This document shows positions 53,600-62,658 of a stretch of DNA of 64,000 bases, piece by piece. Numbering within the stretch: position 1 is the stretch's first letter; every line of letters begins with the position of its first letter. This stretch comes from Kribbella amoyensis (GTDB lineage: Bacteria > Actinomycetota > Actinomycetes > Propionibacteriales > Kribbellaceae). The DNA is taken from assembly GCF_007828865.1 (NCBI RefSeq), contig NZ_VIVK01000001.1, positions 1,488,001 through 1,552,000 of the forward strand. The letters run 5' to 3'. A program made the translations under genes and the position numbers. The notes under the pieces were generated by a model. That model was not told where the DNA came from and made no database searches. It saw only the letters and a list, made by a program, of their open reading frames with translations.

Positions 53600-54304
53600 A
53601 TGAAGCTCACCCGTACCGCCGTCATCGCCCTGCTCGTCGCCGGACTGGCTGGGACCGCGGCGACCGCGACCGCCGTCGTCTCGCGTCGCGACAGCGAGGC
53701 GACCGGCCAAGGGACCACCGCTACCACTCCCACCGCTCCCGCCACTACCACCGCTACTCAGACGCCTTCGGTCGCGGCCGCGGATCAGCAGCCGGCGGTC
53801 GCGCCGTTGACGCCCGGCCAGGTGAAGTACGAGCACCGGGTCTGGGGCGATCCGAAGACCGAGGCCGGCATCCGGATCTGGGCGCCGAAGGACTGGCAGC
53901 TGGCGAAGGTGTCGACGTTCGAGGCGCGGCTCACCAGCCCGAACAAGCTGTGGAACCTGCGCGTCAACGGTGCCGTGTCGGGCGGGCGAACCACGCAGGC
54001 GGCCGCCGACGCCAAGATCGCCGGGCTGCGGGCGACGCCGGGGATCCGGATCCTCGCCCGCGTCGACGGCACCACCCGCTTCGCCAACCCGCACTTCCCG
54101 GCCGCGACGTACCACCACACCACGATCACCTACTCGTACGACGATCCGGCCCGTGGTCCCCGCCTTGTCGTGGACCGCTTCGTCGCCGTCTACGAACCGA
54201 CCAGCACGAACCTCGAGATCAGCGCCGGCGGCCGCCCCGAGGACCGAGCCGCCCTGACCGCGATCACCGACAAGGCCACCGAGGACTACATCCGCCTGCC
54301 CTGA
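53600..54304 (+). CDS. Secreted or anchored hypothetical protein
   Basis: The 234-residue protein has an N-terminal hydrophobic segment (about 4-28) that is a signal peptide or anchor, a Thr/Ala-rich linker (30-65), and a soluble domain (about 70-234) with GIRIWAPKDWQL, NLRVNG and YSYDDPARGPRLVVDRFV. The domain resembles the lipoprotein-associated fold with PsbP/LpqN-like text but I cannot place it. ATG 53600 follows GGAAGG. Confidence 0.7.
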   Translation: MKLTRTAVIALLVAGLAGTAATATAVVSRRDSEATGQGTTATTPTAPATTTATQTPSVAAADQQPAVAPLTPGQVKYEHRVWGDPKTEAGIRIWAPKDWQLAKVSTFEARLTSPNKLWNLRVNGAVSGGRTTQAAADAKIAGLRATPGIRILARVDGTTRFANPHFPAATYHHTTITYSYDDPARGPRLVVDRFVAVYEPTSTNLEISAGGRPEDRAALTAITDKATEDYIRLP

Positions 54305-54314
54305 TCCGGCCGCG

Positions 54315-55154
54315 CTAGAGGTGGTAGATCCGGCGGGCGGTCTCGCCGAAGACCTGGTCGCGTTCGGCGGCGGCCAGGCCGGCCGTCAGCTGCTCGGCGG
54401 CCTCCACCACCTCGGCGTAGGTCGCGGCGAGCAGGCAGACCGGCCAGTCGGAGCCGAACATCACCCGGTCCGGGCCGAACGCGTCCAGCACCACGTCCGC
54501 GTACGGCTTCAGGTCGTCGGTCTTCCAGTCGGTCCAGGGCGCTTCGGTGACCATGCCGGACAGCTTGCAGGACACGTTCGGCAGCTCGGCGAGCGACCGG
54601 ATCCCGCTCGCCCAGGGCTCCAGGTCACCGCCGATGGCCGGCTTGGAGATGTGGTCGACCACGAACGACAGCTCCGGCAACGCCCGGGCGCTCTCGATCG
54701 CGGCCGGCAGGTGCGGCGTCCTCGTCAGCAGGTCGTACACCAGCCCCGCCTCGGCCACCGCCGCCAGCCCACGCCGTACGTCGGGACGCAGCAGCCACTC
54801 CGGGTCCGGCTCGTCGTGGACCTGGTGCCGGATGCCCTTCAACCACTGGCCGTCGGGGCGCTCCCGGAGTCCGGTGAGGGCGGCCTCGACGTCGGGAGCG
54901 GTCAGGTCCACCCAACCGACCACCCCGGCGACCAGGTCGTTGCTCTCGGCAATGGCGAGGAACTCGGGTGTCTCGGCGGCCAGCCCGACCGTCTGCACCA
55001 GCACGGTCCGACCGATGTCGGCCGCGGCCGCCAGTGGCGCCAGATCGTCGATGCCGAAGTCGCGCCGGATCGGGTCCAGCTCCGGGCCGACCATCCAGGA
55101 CTGCTCCCGGACGGACAGGTCCCAGACGTGGTGGTGTGCGTCGACTCTGCTCAT
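54315..55154 (-). CDS. Amidohydrolase-2 family lactonase (L-fuconolactonase-like)
   Basis: The 279-residue TIM-barrel protein has the metal HxH start (DAHHHVWD), GIRHQVHDEPD, VVDHISKP and the C-terminal FGSDWPVC with the catalytic Asp. This pattern is the sugar-lactonase (L-fucono-1,5-lactonase) subgroup of amidohydrolases. Last gene of the six-gene operon; ATG 55154 overlaps the ATPase stop. It would open the lactone made by a sugar dehydrogenase not found in the window. Confidence 0.82.
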   Translation of the reverse strand: MSRVDAHHHVWDLSVREQSWMVGPELDPIRRDFGIDDLAPLAAAADIGRTVLVQTVGLAAETPEFLAIAESNDLVAGVVGWVDLTAPDVEAALTGLRERPDGQWLKGIRHQVHDEPDPEWLLRPDVRRGLAAVAEAGLVYDLLTRTPHLPAAIESARALPELSFVVDHISKPAIGGDLEPWASGIRSLAELPNVSCKLSGMVTEAPWTDWKTDDLKPYADVVLDAFGPDRVMFGSDWPVCLLAATYAEVVEAAEQLTAGLAAAERDQVFGETARRIYHL

Positions 55155-56668
55155 GCGGCCGTCGTCCCTTCCGCGTGGATCAGCCGGATCACCTGCTGGC
55201 TCATCCGGTCGTAGTCGTGGTCGTTCGGTACCTCGCCGCAGACCCGGTGGTCGCGCATCACCACCACCCGGTCGGCCAGGGTGATCATCTCCGGCAGGTC
55301 CGAGGTGATCAACAGGATCGCCAGCCCGTGCGCGGCCAGGTCCCAGATCAGGGTGTGGAAGGCGTCCTTGGTCCGGACGTCGATGCCGACCGTGGGCTCG
55401 TCGATGATCAGGATCTCGGTCTTCGCCGCCAGCCACTTCGCCAGCGACACCTTCTGCTGGTTCCCACCGGACAACGTCCCGGCGTACTGCGCGGGCGAGG
55501 CGATCCGGATCCCGAGCTGCTCCACGTACTCGGCGACCAGCGCGGCCTCTGCCTTGGCCGGGACGTACCCGAGCGCCTTGCGGAGCCGGTCCCACACCGT
55601 GACGGCGATGTTCCGGCTGACCGGCTGGTCGAGGAAGACGCCCTCTTCCTTGCGGTTCTCGGTGACGTAGCCGATCCGGTGGTTCCGCAGGGCGTCGCGG
55701 ACGTTGCGGATCCGGACCGCCTGGCCGCGGACCCGGACCTCGCCGGCGGTGATCCGGTCCAGCCCGAGCAGCGCCTTCGCCAGTTCGCTCCGGCCGGCGC
55801 CGACCAGCCCGTACAACCCGACGATCTCGCCCGGCCGGACCTGGAGATCCACGTCCGCATGCCCGGTCGCCGTCCCGACCCCGCACAGCTCGAGCAAGGG
55901 CGCCGCCTCGGTGTCGACGGTCCGCGGTGGCAGGGTGAGTGCCTCGTGCACCCGGCCGACCATCAGGTCGACCACCTCGTCCCGGGTCAGCTCGGTCAGG
56001 TCACCGGACTCCAGCACCGACGTGCCGTCGCGGAGGACCGTGACGGTGTCGCAGATCTGGAAGACCTCCTCCAGCTTGTGACTGACGAAGAGCACCGCGC
56101 AGCCGGCGTCCTTCAGCTTGCCGACCACGTGGAACAGCCGGTCGGCTTCGTTCGGCGTGATGGAGGCGGTGGGCTCGTCGAGCAGCAGCACCCGGCTCTG
56201 GACCGACAGCGCCTTGGCGATCTCGACCAGCTGAGCCTGGGCCACCGACAGCTCGGTGACCGGCTGGTCCGGATCGAGGTCGAGGTCGAGCTCGGCCAGC
56301 CAGCGCTTCGCCTCGGCCCGGATCGCGGCCCGGTCCACCAGCCCGCGCGCGGTGGGCAACGCCTGGAGCAGGATGTTCTCGCCGACGGTGAAGCCGGGGA
56401 TCAGGTTGCGTTCCTGGTGGACGACGCCGATCCCCGCCGACGCGGACTCGTGCGGCGAGCCGAACCGCACCTCGTCGCCGTCGAGCAGCAGCCGGCCACC
56501 GTCGGGGCGGTACAGCCCGGTGATGACCTTGATCAGGGTCGACTTGCCCGCGCCGTTCTCGCCGAGCAGCGCGTGCACCGACCCGGCCTCCAGGCTCAGC
56601 GTCACCCCGTCGAGAGCGCGGACGCCGGGGAACAGCTTGTCCACCTGGTCCGCCCGGAACAGCGTCAC
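55151..56668 (-). CDS. Sugar ABC transporter ATP-binding protein (RbsA-like)
   Basis: The 505-residue protein contains two fused ABC cassettes, as in CUT2 monosaccharide importers. The first has Walker A GENGAGKST and signature ELSVAQAQLVEIAKAL (degenerate LSVAQ). The second has a GLVGAGRSE P-loop and TLSGGNQQKVSLAKWL. It energises uptake through the two permeases upstream. GTG 56668 overlaps the permease stop. Confidence 0.93.
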   Translation of the reverse strand: MTLFRADQVDKLFPGVRALDGVTLSLEAGSVHALLGENGAGKSTLIKVITGLYRPDGGRLLLDGDEVRFGSPHESASAGIGVVHQERNLIPGFTVGENILLQALPTARGLVDRAAIRAEAKRWLAELDLDLDPDQPVTELSVAQAQLVEIAKALSVQSRVLLLDEPTASITPNEADRLFHVVGKLKDAGCAVLFVSHKLEEVFQICDTVTVLRDGTSVLESGDLTELTRDEVVDLMVGRVHEALTLPPRTVDTEAAPLLELCGVGTATGHADVDLQVRPGEIVGLYGLVGAGRSELAKALLGLDRITAGEVRVRGQAVRIRNVRDALRNHRIGYVTENRKEEGVFLDQPVSRNIAVTVWDRLRKALGYVPAKAEAALVAEYVEQLGIRIASPAQYAGTLSGGNQQKVSLAKWLAAKTEILIIDEPTVGIDVRTKDAFHTLIWDLAAHGLAILLITSDLPEMITLADRVVVMRDHRVCGEVPNDHDYDRMSQQVIRLIHAEGTTAA

Positions 56669-57660
56669 GAGACACCTCCCGCCACCACCGCGTCCGGTGA
56701 TTTCACGACCGTCCGGCGTTGCTGCCGCCGGGTACGGACCTGGCCGAGCACCACCGAGCCGAGCACGACGGCGCCGACCACGAAGTTCACCCAGCTCGGC
56801 TCGAGCGAGAACTCGGCCCGGGCGGTGTCGACGAAGCGCACCACGAACGCGGCCAGGACCGTCCCGAGCACGACCGCGGATCCACCGGTGAGCAGGGCGC
56901 CGCCGATGATCGGGGCCGCGAAGCTCGGCAGCAGCCAGTCCCCGCCGATGCTCTTGTTCACCCCCGGCGACGACGCGACGGTGAGGATCGCGGCCACGCC
57001 GAGGATCGCCCCCGAGGTGGTGTGCGCGATGATCACCGACCGGTCCGTGGAGATCCCGGACAACTTGGCGGCCACCGGATTCCCACCGGAGGCGAGCAAC
57101 TGCCGACCGGGGACGGTCCGGCGCAGCATCACCGCGAGCAACCCGGCCACGGCCAGCGCCACCAGGAAGATCAACGGCAGCACCCCGAACAGCGCGTACG
57201 ACCCGAACGTCTTCAACGCCGCCGGATACGCGTCGACGGTCCGCGTCCCGACCAGCCTGTACTGCACGCCGAGCAGCACCGTCATCGTCGCCAGGGTCAC
57301 GATGAACCCGTTGATCCGGGTCAGCACCACGAGCAGTCCGTTCGCCGCGCCGGCCGCACTCGCCAGCAGGAACCCGCTCAGCAACGCGAGCGGCGCCGGT
57401 ACTCCGTGATCGGCCATCAGCACGCCCATCGCGACCGCGGCGAATCCACCGATCGCGCCCACGGCCAAGTTCAGCTGTCCCACTGCGAGAACCACCATCT
57501 GAGCCAATCCGATCAGGACCGGCACCGCCAGGAACTGAAGGAGCACTCGCAGGGAATTCGCTGTGAGCAGGTCACCGCCGGAAGCGATCACCAGACCGAC
57601 GAAGAACACCCCGCAGATGACCAGCAACGTCATCTCGGTCGTCTTCACGAACCGCTTCAT
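56665..57660 (-). CDS. Sugar ABC transporter permease (RbsC-like)
   Basis: The 331-residue membrane protein of the BPD_transp_2 (CUT2) family has 8-10 helices, VLAVGQLNLAVGAIGGFAAVAMG and GGNPVAAKLSGIST as family blocks, and GGALLTGGSAVVLGTVLAAFVV near the end. It pairs with the permease upstream to form a heterodimeric channel. The ATG 57660 overlaps that gene's stop. Confidence 0.92.
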   Translation of the reverse strand: MKRFVKTTEMTLLVICGVFFVGLVIASGGDLLTANSLRVLLQFLAVPVLIGLAQMVVLAVGQLNLAVGAIGGFAAVAMGVLMADHGVPAPLALLSGFLLASAAGAANGLLVVLTRINGFIVTLATMTVLLGVQYRLVGTRTVDAYPAALKTFGSYALFGVLPLIFLVALAVAGLLAVMLRRTVPGRQLLASGGNPVAAKLSGISTDRSVIIAHTTSGAILGVAAILTVASSPGVNKSIGGDWLLPSFAAPIIGGALLTGGSAVVLGTVLAAFVVRFVDTARAEFSLEPSWVNFVVGAVVLGSVVLGQVRTRRQQRRTVVKSPDAVVAGGVS

Positions 57661-58760
57661 CGGCGCCGCCCTCCTCGTCCCGGCGACAACGCCCGCCGAT
57701 CCGACAACACGGTCCTGATCCGGTCGGTGGACAGCGCGAGCAGCAGGATCAGGCCGAGGTAGATGTTCAGGCTCTCCAGGCCGACCCCGAGCAGGTCGAG
57801 GCCCTTGCGGATCACCGACGTGAGCGCGGTCCCGAGCAGGGTGCCCCAGACCGAGATGAACCCGCCGGCCAGCAACGTGCCGCCGAGGATCGGGCCGAGG
57901 AAGGACGGCAGCATGAACTCCTCGCCGATCGTCGCCTTGATCGACCCGGTGCTGACCGCGAGCATGAACCCGGCCAGCGCTGCCAGGCAGCCCGACATCG
58001 CGTGTGCCGTGATCACCCGGCGCGCGGTCGGGATCCCGGACAGCTCGGCCGCCTTGACCGAGGTGCCGGTCAGCAGCAGCTCACGCCCGAGCCGGGTCCG
58101 GCTGTAGATCCAGCCGACCACGGCCATCGCGATCACCGCGAACATTGCCAGCTGCGGAATCGCCGGTGAGCCGCAGACGTTCCCGACGCACACGTCCGCG
58201 AGCGAGTAGTTGCGCAGCTCCCGCATCCCGGCCGGCTTGGTGACGAAGGCGGCGTTCTCGGTCAGCGCGGTGTAGACCAGCGGGATCAGGCCCAGCAGCA
58301 GGAAGTCCAGGGCGAGCGTGACCACGAACGAGTTCACCCCGGTCCGCGCGATCACCCAGCCCGCCAGCGCGCCGATCGCGGTGCCGGCGATCAGGCCGAC
58401 CAGCAGCCCGGCGTACAGGCCGAAGTGCCACAGGTCGTACGAGATGCCGGTGAGCATCATCGAGAACGCCGCCATCCGGCCGACGGCGAGGTTCATGTGG
58501 CCGATCGACAGCACGCACAGCTGGGCCAGCCCGACCACGGTGAACATGGCGATGTCCCGGAGCAACGGGAAGATCACCAGCTGCTGGTTGAAGAACGCGG
58601 GCCGCAGCAGTCCGAACACGGTGGCCAGGGCGACCACCAGGATCAGCAGGCCGATCCGCTGGTTCGCCCACCACGGGGTCCGGCTGCCGCGCGGTGGTTC
58701 GGTGGGGGTCTCCGGTTCCTGCAGCGCGGCGGTGGCCGTCTCCGAAACCGGAGCGCTCAC
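57657..58760 (-). CDS. Sugar ABC transporter permease (RbsC-like)
   Basis: The 367-residue CUT2 permease has a cytoplasmic start (1-30), VLSIGHMNLAVGRMAAFSMML and TGTSVKAAELSGIPTARRV, and LGGTLLAGGFISVWGTLLGTAL. An insert with two cysteines (DVCVGNVCGSP) sits in an outer loop. The start is GTG 58760, overlapping the dehydratase stop (GTGA). Confidence 0.9.
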   Translation of the reverse strand: MSAPVSETATAALQEPETPTEPPRGSRTPWWANQRIGLLILVVALATVFGLLRPAFFNQQLVIFPLLRDIAMFTVVGLAQLCVLSIGHMNLAVGRMAAFSMMLTGISYDLWHFGLYAGLLVGLIAGTAIGALAGWVIARTGVNSFVVTLALDFLLLGLIPLVYTALTENAAFVTKPAGMRELRNYSLADVCVGNVCGSPAIPQLAMFAVIAMAVVGWIYSRTRLGRELLLTGTSVKAAELSGIPTARRVITAHAMSGCLAALAGFMLAVSTGSIKATIGEEFMLPSFLGPILGGTLLAGGFISVWGTLLGTALTSVIRKGLDLLGVGLESLNIYLGLILLLALSTDRIRTVLSDRRALSPGRGGRRR

Positions 58761-59851
58761 GAGACCCGCCGGTCGTCGATCGCGTCGCGGTTCCAGTCGA
58801 TCCCGAGCCCCGGCGCGTCCGGCGCGACCGCGTGCCCGTCGGCGATCTCCATCTCGGTGTGCGTGATCGCCCGCAACTGCGGGATGTGCTCCACGTACCG
58901 CCCGTTCGGCACCGCCGCGGTCAGGCTGACGTGCAGCTCCATCAGGAAGTGCGGGCAGACCTCGAGATTGAACGTCTCGGCCAGGTGCGCCACCTTGAGC
59001 CACGGCGTGATCCCGCCGATCCGGGCCACGTCCACCTGGACGATCCCGGCCGCACCGGCGGCGACGTACTCGCGGAACTGCGACACCGAGTACATCGACT
59101 CGCCGACCGCGATCGGGATCGCCGTGGACTCGGCCAGCCGGACGTGGCCGGTCAGGTCGTCGGCGGGCAACGGTTCCTCGAACCAGCTCAGGTCGATCGG
59201 TTCGAACGCCCTGGCCCGGCGCTTCGCCTCGGCGTACGTCATCGACTGGTTCGCGTCGACCATGATGTCGAGCCCGGGTCCGACCGCGTCCCGGACTGCC
59301 TGCAGGCGTTCGAGGTCCTCGTGCACCCGGGGTTTGCCGACCTTCAGCTTGACCCCGGGCCAGCCCGCCTTCTGCGACGCGAGTGCGCCCGCGACCAGCT
59401 GGTCCGTTGTCAGGTGCAACCAACCGCCCTCGGTGTCGTACAGCGGGACGCGCTGCCGGAAGCCACCGGCCAGCCGCCACAACGGTTCACCGGCCCGGCG
59501 GCAGCGCAGGTCCCACAACGCGGTGTCGACCGCGGCCAGCGCCAACGAGGTGATCGCGCCGACCGTGGTCGCCCGGGTGGAGGCGAACAGGTCGAACCAC
59601 AACCCCTCCACGTTCCGCGCGTCCGCCCCGATCAACCGCGGCAGCAGGTGATCGCGCAACATCGCCAGCACCGAGGTCCCCCCGGTACCGATCGTGTACG
59701 AGTAGCCCAGCCCGGTCCGGCCGTCGGAGGTCTCCAGCTCGACGAAGAGCGTCTCCTGCTTGAGGAAGGCCTGGACCGCGTCGGTCCGGACGGTCTCGAC
59801 CTCGAGGTCGACCAGGAACGCCTCGGCCCTGGTGATCGCCGGCGTACTCAC
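58757..59851 (-). CDS. Enolase-superfamily dehydratase/racemase (MR subgroup)
   Basis: The 364-residue protein has the mandelate-racemase-type barrel: base KxK (GVKLKVGKP), metal ligands VDANQS, WFEEPL and GESMY, and the His of CPHFLMELH. It is predicted to dehydrate an aldonate. It is shorter than classical L-fuconate dehydratases, so galactonate, rhamnonate or similar substrates are open. GTG 59851 overlaps the binding-protein stop. Confidence 0.82.
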   Translation of the reverse strand: MSTPAITRAEAFLVDLEVETVRTDAVQAFLKQETLFVELETSDGRTGLGYSYTIGTGGTSVLAMLRDHLLPRLIGADARNVEGLWFDLFASTRATTVGAITSLALAAVDTALWDLRCRRAGEPLWRLAGGFRQRVPLYDTEGGWLHLTTDQLVAGALASQKAGWPGVKLKVGKPRVHEDLERLQAVRDAVGPGLDIMVDANQSMTYAEAKRRARAFEPIDLSWFEEPLPADDLTGHVRLAESTAIPIAVGESMYSVSQFREYVAAGAAGIVQVDVARIGGITPWLKVAHLAETFNLEVCPHFLMELHVSLTAAVPNGRYVEHIPQLRAITHTEMEIADGHAVAPDAPGLGIDWNRDAIDDRRVS

Positions 59852-60939
59852 TGGCAGCTCAGCTGGGACGCGAACTCGGTCTGCAACGCCTTGGTCTTGG
59901 CCTTGCGTTCCTCGTCGTAGCTGTCCACGGTGTCCTTGGTCACCACGAACGACCCGGAGTCGACGATGACGCCCGGCTGCTTCATCGTGCACTGCTTCGA
60001 CCCGAGCAGGGCGAGCAGCCAGCCGCCGACGTACGCCTGGCCGACCGGGTTCTGCGCCACGGTCGCGGCGACCCCGCCGGACTTGATCCCGGTCAGGATC
60101 TTGGCGTCGTCGTCGATCGCGACCACCTTGATCGGGAGCTTGCTGCTGATCACACCGTCCGCGGCCGCCACCGCCGGGTTGTACGCGGTGGTGACGATGC
60201 CCTTGATGTCCTGGCCCTTCGAGGCGAGCAGGTCGGCGACCGCCTTCTGCGCGGTCTGCAGGTCCTTGTCGATGTCGGTGATCACCGGCAACTCGGTGAC
60301 CTTGCCGTTGGTCTCCCCGACCGCCTTCTTCACCCCGGCGATCCGGCGCTGGGTGTTGGAGTCGACGTTGTTCCCGGTCAGGTGCACGATCGTGCCCTCG
60401 CCGCCGATCGCGTCGATGGTCGCCTTCGCCGCCTTGTACGCCGCGGCCTCGACGTCGGTGGACAGGCAGAAGTCGGCCGAGTTGGTGTCCCCGGCCGGGC
60501 AGGACGCCAGCGAGCCGACCGCGAACCCCTTCGCCTTCAGGTCCTCGAAGGTGGTGTTGATGTCGGTCGGCGAGACCCCGAAGATGCCGAACGCGTTGTA
60601 CCCCTGCGCGGCCAGCGAGTTGACCACGTTGTTCTGCTTGCCCTGGTCCCACTCGCCGGTCTCGTTGAAGGTGACGTCACCGAGCTTGAAGTCCGCCTTG
60701 TCCTGCTCGGCGGTCGTCTTCCAGGGCTGGAAGTACGGGTGTGCGCCGCCGGGGATCAGCGCCAGCTTCACGCCGGAGCCGTCCTTCAGCTCGACCGGTC
60801 CGCCCGACGTCCCGGTGGAGGCGTCGTCACCAGCGGTGCCTCCGGCGGTGTCGGTCCCGCTCTTGGTGGTGCAGCCCGTCGCTGCCAGCGCGACGACGGC
60901 CAGCCCGGCGGCGGTCCTGCGGTACCAGGACGAGTTCAT
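59848..60939 (-). CDS. Periplasmic-type sugar-binding lipoprotein (RbsB-like)
   Basis: The 363-residue protein has lipobox AATGC (Cys about 23), a Gly/Thr/Ser linker, and a Peripla_BP_4 domain (IPGGAHPYFQPWKTTAEQ, GFAVGSLASCPAGDTNSADFC, GIVTTAYNPAVAAADGV). It is first in the operon and delivers a monosaccharide. ATG 60939 is preferred over GTG 60945 because GGAGG is properly spaced only for the ATG. It is divergent from the GntR gene. Confidence 0.9.
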   Translation of the reverse strand: MNSSWYRRTAAGLAVVALAATGCTTKSGTDTAGGTAGDDASTGTSGGPVELKDGSGVKLALIPGGAHPYFQPWKTTAEQDKADFKLGDVTFNETGEWDQGKQNNVVNSLAAQGYNAFGIFGVSPTDINTTFEDLKAKGFAVGSLASCPAGDTNSADFCLSTDVEAAAYKAAKATIDAIGGEGTIVHLTGNNVDSNTQRRIAGVKKAVGETNGKVTELPVITDIDKDLQTAQKAVADLLASKGQDIKGIVTTAYNPAVAAADGVISSKLPIKVVAIDDDAKILTGIKSGGVAATVAQNPVGQAYVGGWLLALLGSKQCTMKQPGVIVDSGSFVVTKDTVDSYDEERKAKTKALQTEFASQLSCQ

Positions 60940-60957
60940 CGGCACGCCTCCTCAAAG

Positions 60958-60969
60958 ATCCTATAGGAT
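60958..60969. promoter_or_regulatory. Perfect palindrome ATCCTATAGGAT between divergent operons
   Basis: The 12-bp palindrome lies 19 bases upstream of the binding-protein start and 109 bases before the GntR start. AT-rich palindromes of this size are typical FCD-GntR operators. It overlaps a likely promoter and can explain sugar-inducible control of both transcripts. Confidence 0.5.
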
Positions 60970-61077
60970 ATTGCGAACCTGATGCTGCCGCCTCACACTG
61001 GTGGCGTCAAGACTTGCTCCGGTAACGGCCACGTCGATGGCCGGACCTGGGCAGTATGGTGCTTCAGAGGAGGCGAC

Positions 61078-61773
61078 GTGACCGATGCGCATGTGGGCCT
61101 GGCGGGGCAGCTCACACGTCTGCCCCAGCGTCAGGTCCTGAGCGACGACGTCTACGAGACGGTCAAGGGCCTGATCATGGACAGCGTGGTCGAGCCTGGC
61201 ACCCGGCTGAACATCGACGCGCTGACCCGGGAACTCGGCATCTCCCAGACCCCGATCCGCGAGTCGCTGGCCCGGCTCGAGTCCGACGGCCTGGTGATCA
61301 AGGAGCCGCTGCGCGGGTACCGGGTGTCCTCGACGCTGACCCGGTCCGAGTTCGAGGACCTGTTCGAGTACCGGCTGCTGATCGAACCGTGGGCGGCCGG
61401 CCGCGCCGCCGAGCGGACCGCGCCGCCGGACCTGGCCCGGCTCAAGGACGAGATGCTCAGCTACACCGACGTCCCGGACCGGCCGGACTACGACAGCTAC
61501 AAGGCGATGGCCGCGCACGACCAGCGCTTCCACGACCTGGTCCTGAAGCTCTCCGGCAACGAGACGGCCCGGCTGTCCTTCGCCCGGACCCACTGTCACC
61601 TGCACCTCTTCCGGCTGTACTACGGGGGCGGCATCGCGACCAAGGCCCTGCGCGAGCACAAGGCGATCGTGGCCGCCGTCCGCAAGGGCGACCCGGACGA
61701 GGCCGCCGCCGCGATGCGTTCCCACATCGAAGCGTCCCGGGCCCGCCTGCGTCCGGTGTTCGACAAGGAATGA
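61078..61773 (+). CDS. GntR-family regulator (FCD) of the sugar-acid locus
   Basis: The 231-residue regulator has a winged HTH (about 20-80; LNIDALTRELGISQTPIRESLARLESDGLV in part) and FCD domain with metal-type His residues (AAHDQRFHDLVLKLSGN, HCHLHLFRLYY, EHKAIVAAV). GTG 61078 has AGAGGAGG upstream. Divergent from the transporter operon and 24 bases before the FAH hydrolase gene, it likely represses both. Confidence 0.86.
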   Translation: MTDAHVGLAGQLTRLPQRQVLSDDVYETVKGLIMDSVVEPGTRLNIDALTRELGISQTPIRESLARLESDGLVIKEPLRGYRVSSTLTRSEFEDLFEYRLLIEPWAAGRAAERTAPPDLARLKDEMLSYTDVPDRPDYDSYKAMAAHDQRFHDLVLKLSGNETARLSFARTHCHLHLFRLYYGGGIATKALREHKAIVAAVRKGDPDEAAAAMRSHIEASRARLRPVFDKE

Positions 61774-61797
61774 CCTCTCGCCGCTAGGAGAAAATCT

Positions 61798-62649
61798 GTG
61801 GAACTGCTCCGCCTCGGGGCGGTCGGTGCCGAGCGCCCGTACGTGCGCGCCGCCGACGGCACCGTCTTCGACCTCAGCTCCGTCACCGCCGACATCGACG
61901 GCGCCTTCCTCGGTTCGGACGGGATCGCCCGGGCCCGGGCCGCGCTCGACGCCGGGTCACTGCCGGCCGCCGACGTCGAGGGTCTGCGGGTGGGAGCGCC
62001 GATTGCGAAGCCGGCCGCCGTGGTCTGCATCGGGCAGAACTACGCGGCCCACGCCGCCGAGTCCGGGGCCGAGCCGCCGAAGGACCCGATCGTCTTCTTC
62101 AAGCACCCGAACACCGTCGTCGGCCCGTACGACGACGTGCTGGTCCCGCGCGGCTCCACCAAGACCGACTGGGAGGTCGAGCTCGCCGTCGTGATCGGCA
62201 AGCAGGCGCGCTACCTGTCCTCGGACGAGGAGGCGCTCGCCTGCATCGCGGGGTACGCGGTGTCCAACGACGTGTCGGAGCGGGCGTTCCAGCTCGAGGT
62301 GTCCGGCGGCCAATGGTCCAAGGGCAAGTGCTGCGAGACCTTCAACCCGCTCGGCCCGGCGCTGGTCCCGGCCGACGAGGTGGGCGACCCGCAGAACCTC
62401 GACCTGAAGTCCTGGGTCAACGGCGAGCCCCGGCAGGCCTCGAACACCCGGGACATGATCTTCAGCGTGGCTGCGCTCGTCCGCGACCTCTCGCAGTACC
62501 TGACCCTCGACCCGGGCGACCTGGTCAACACCGGTACCCCGGAAGGTGTGGCCCTGTCCGGCCGTTTCCCGTACCTCGCCGCGGGCGACACCATGGAGTG
62601 CGAGATCCAGGGTCTCGGCCGCCAGCGGCAGACCCTCACCCAGGCCTGA
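61798..62649 (+). CDS. Fumarylacetoacetate hydrolase family protein (2,4-diketo-3-deoxy acid hydrolase-like)
   Basis: The 283-residue protein has the FAH barrel signature: VVCIGQNYAAHA, PIVFFKHPNTVVGP, TDWEVELAVVIGK (metal Glu), GYAVSNDVSERAFQ and DLVNTGTPEGVALS. In the fucose/rhamnose non-phosphorylative route such enzymes cleave 2,4-diketo-3-deoxy-L-fuconate to pyruvate and lactate. Clustering with a dehydratase and lactonase supports this role. GTG 61798 has TAGGAG upstream. Confidence 0.85.
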   Translation: MELLRLGAVGAERPYVRAADGTVFDLSSVTADIDGAFLGSDGIARARAALDAGSLPAADVEGLRVGAPIAKPAAVVCIGQNYAAHAAESGAEPPKDPIVFFKHPNTVVGPYDDVLVPRGSTKTDWEVELAVVIGKQARYLSSDEEALACIAGYAVSNDVSERAFQLEVSGGQWSKGKCCETFNPLGPALVPADEVGDPQNLDLKSWVNGEPRQASNTRDMIFSVAALVRDLSQYLTLDPGDLVNTGTPEGVALSGRFPYLAAGDTMECEIQGLGRQRQTLTQA

Positions 62650-62658
62650 TATCGGGCC

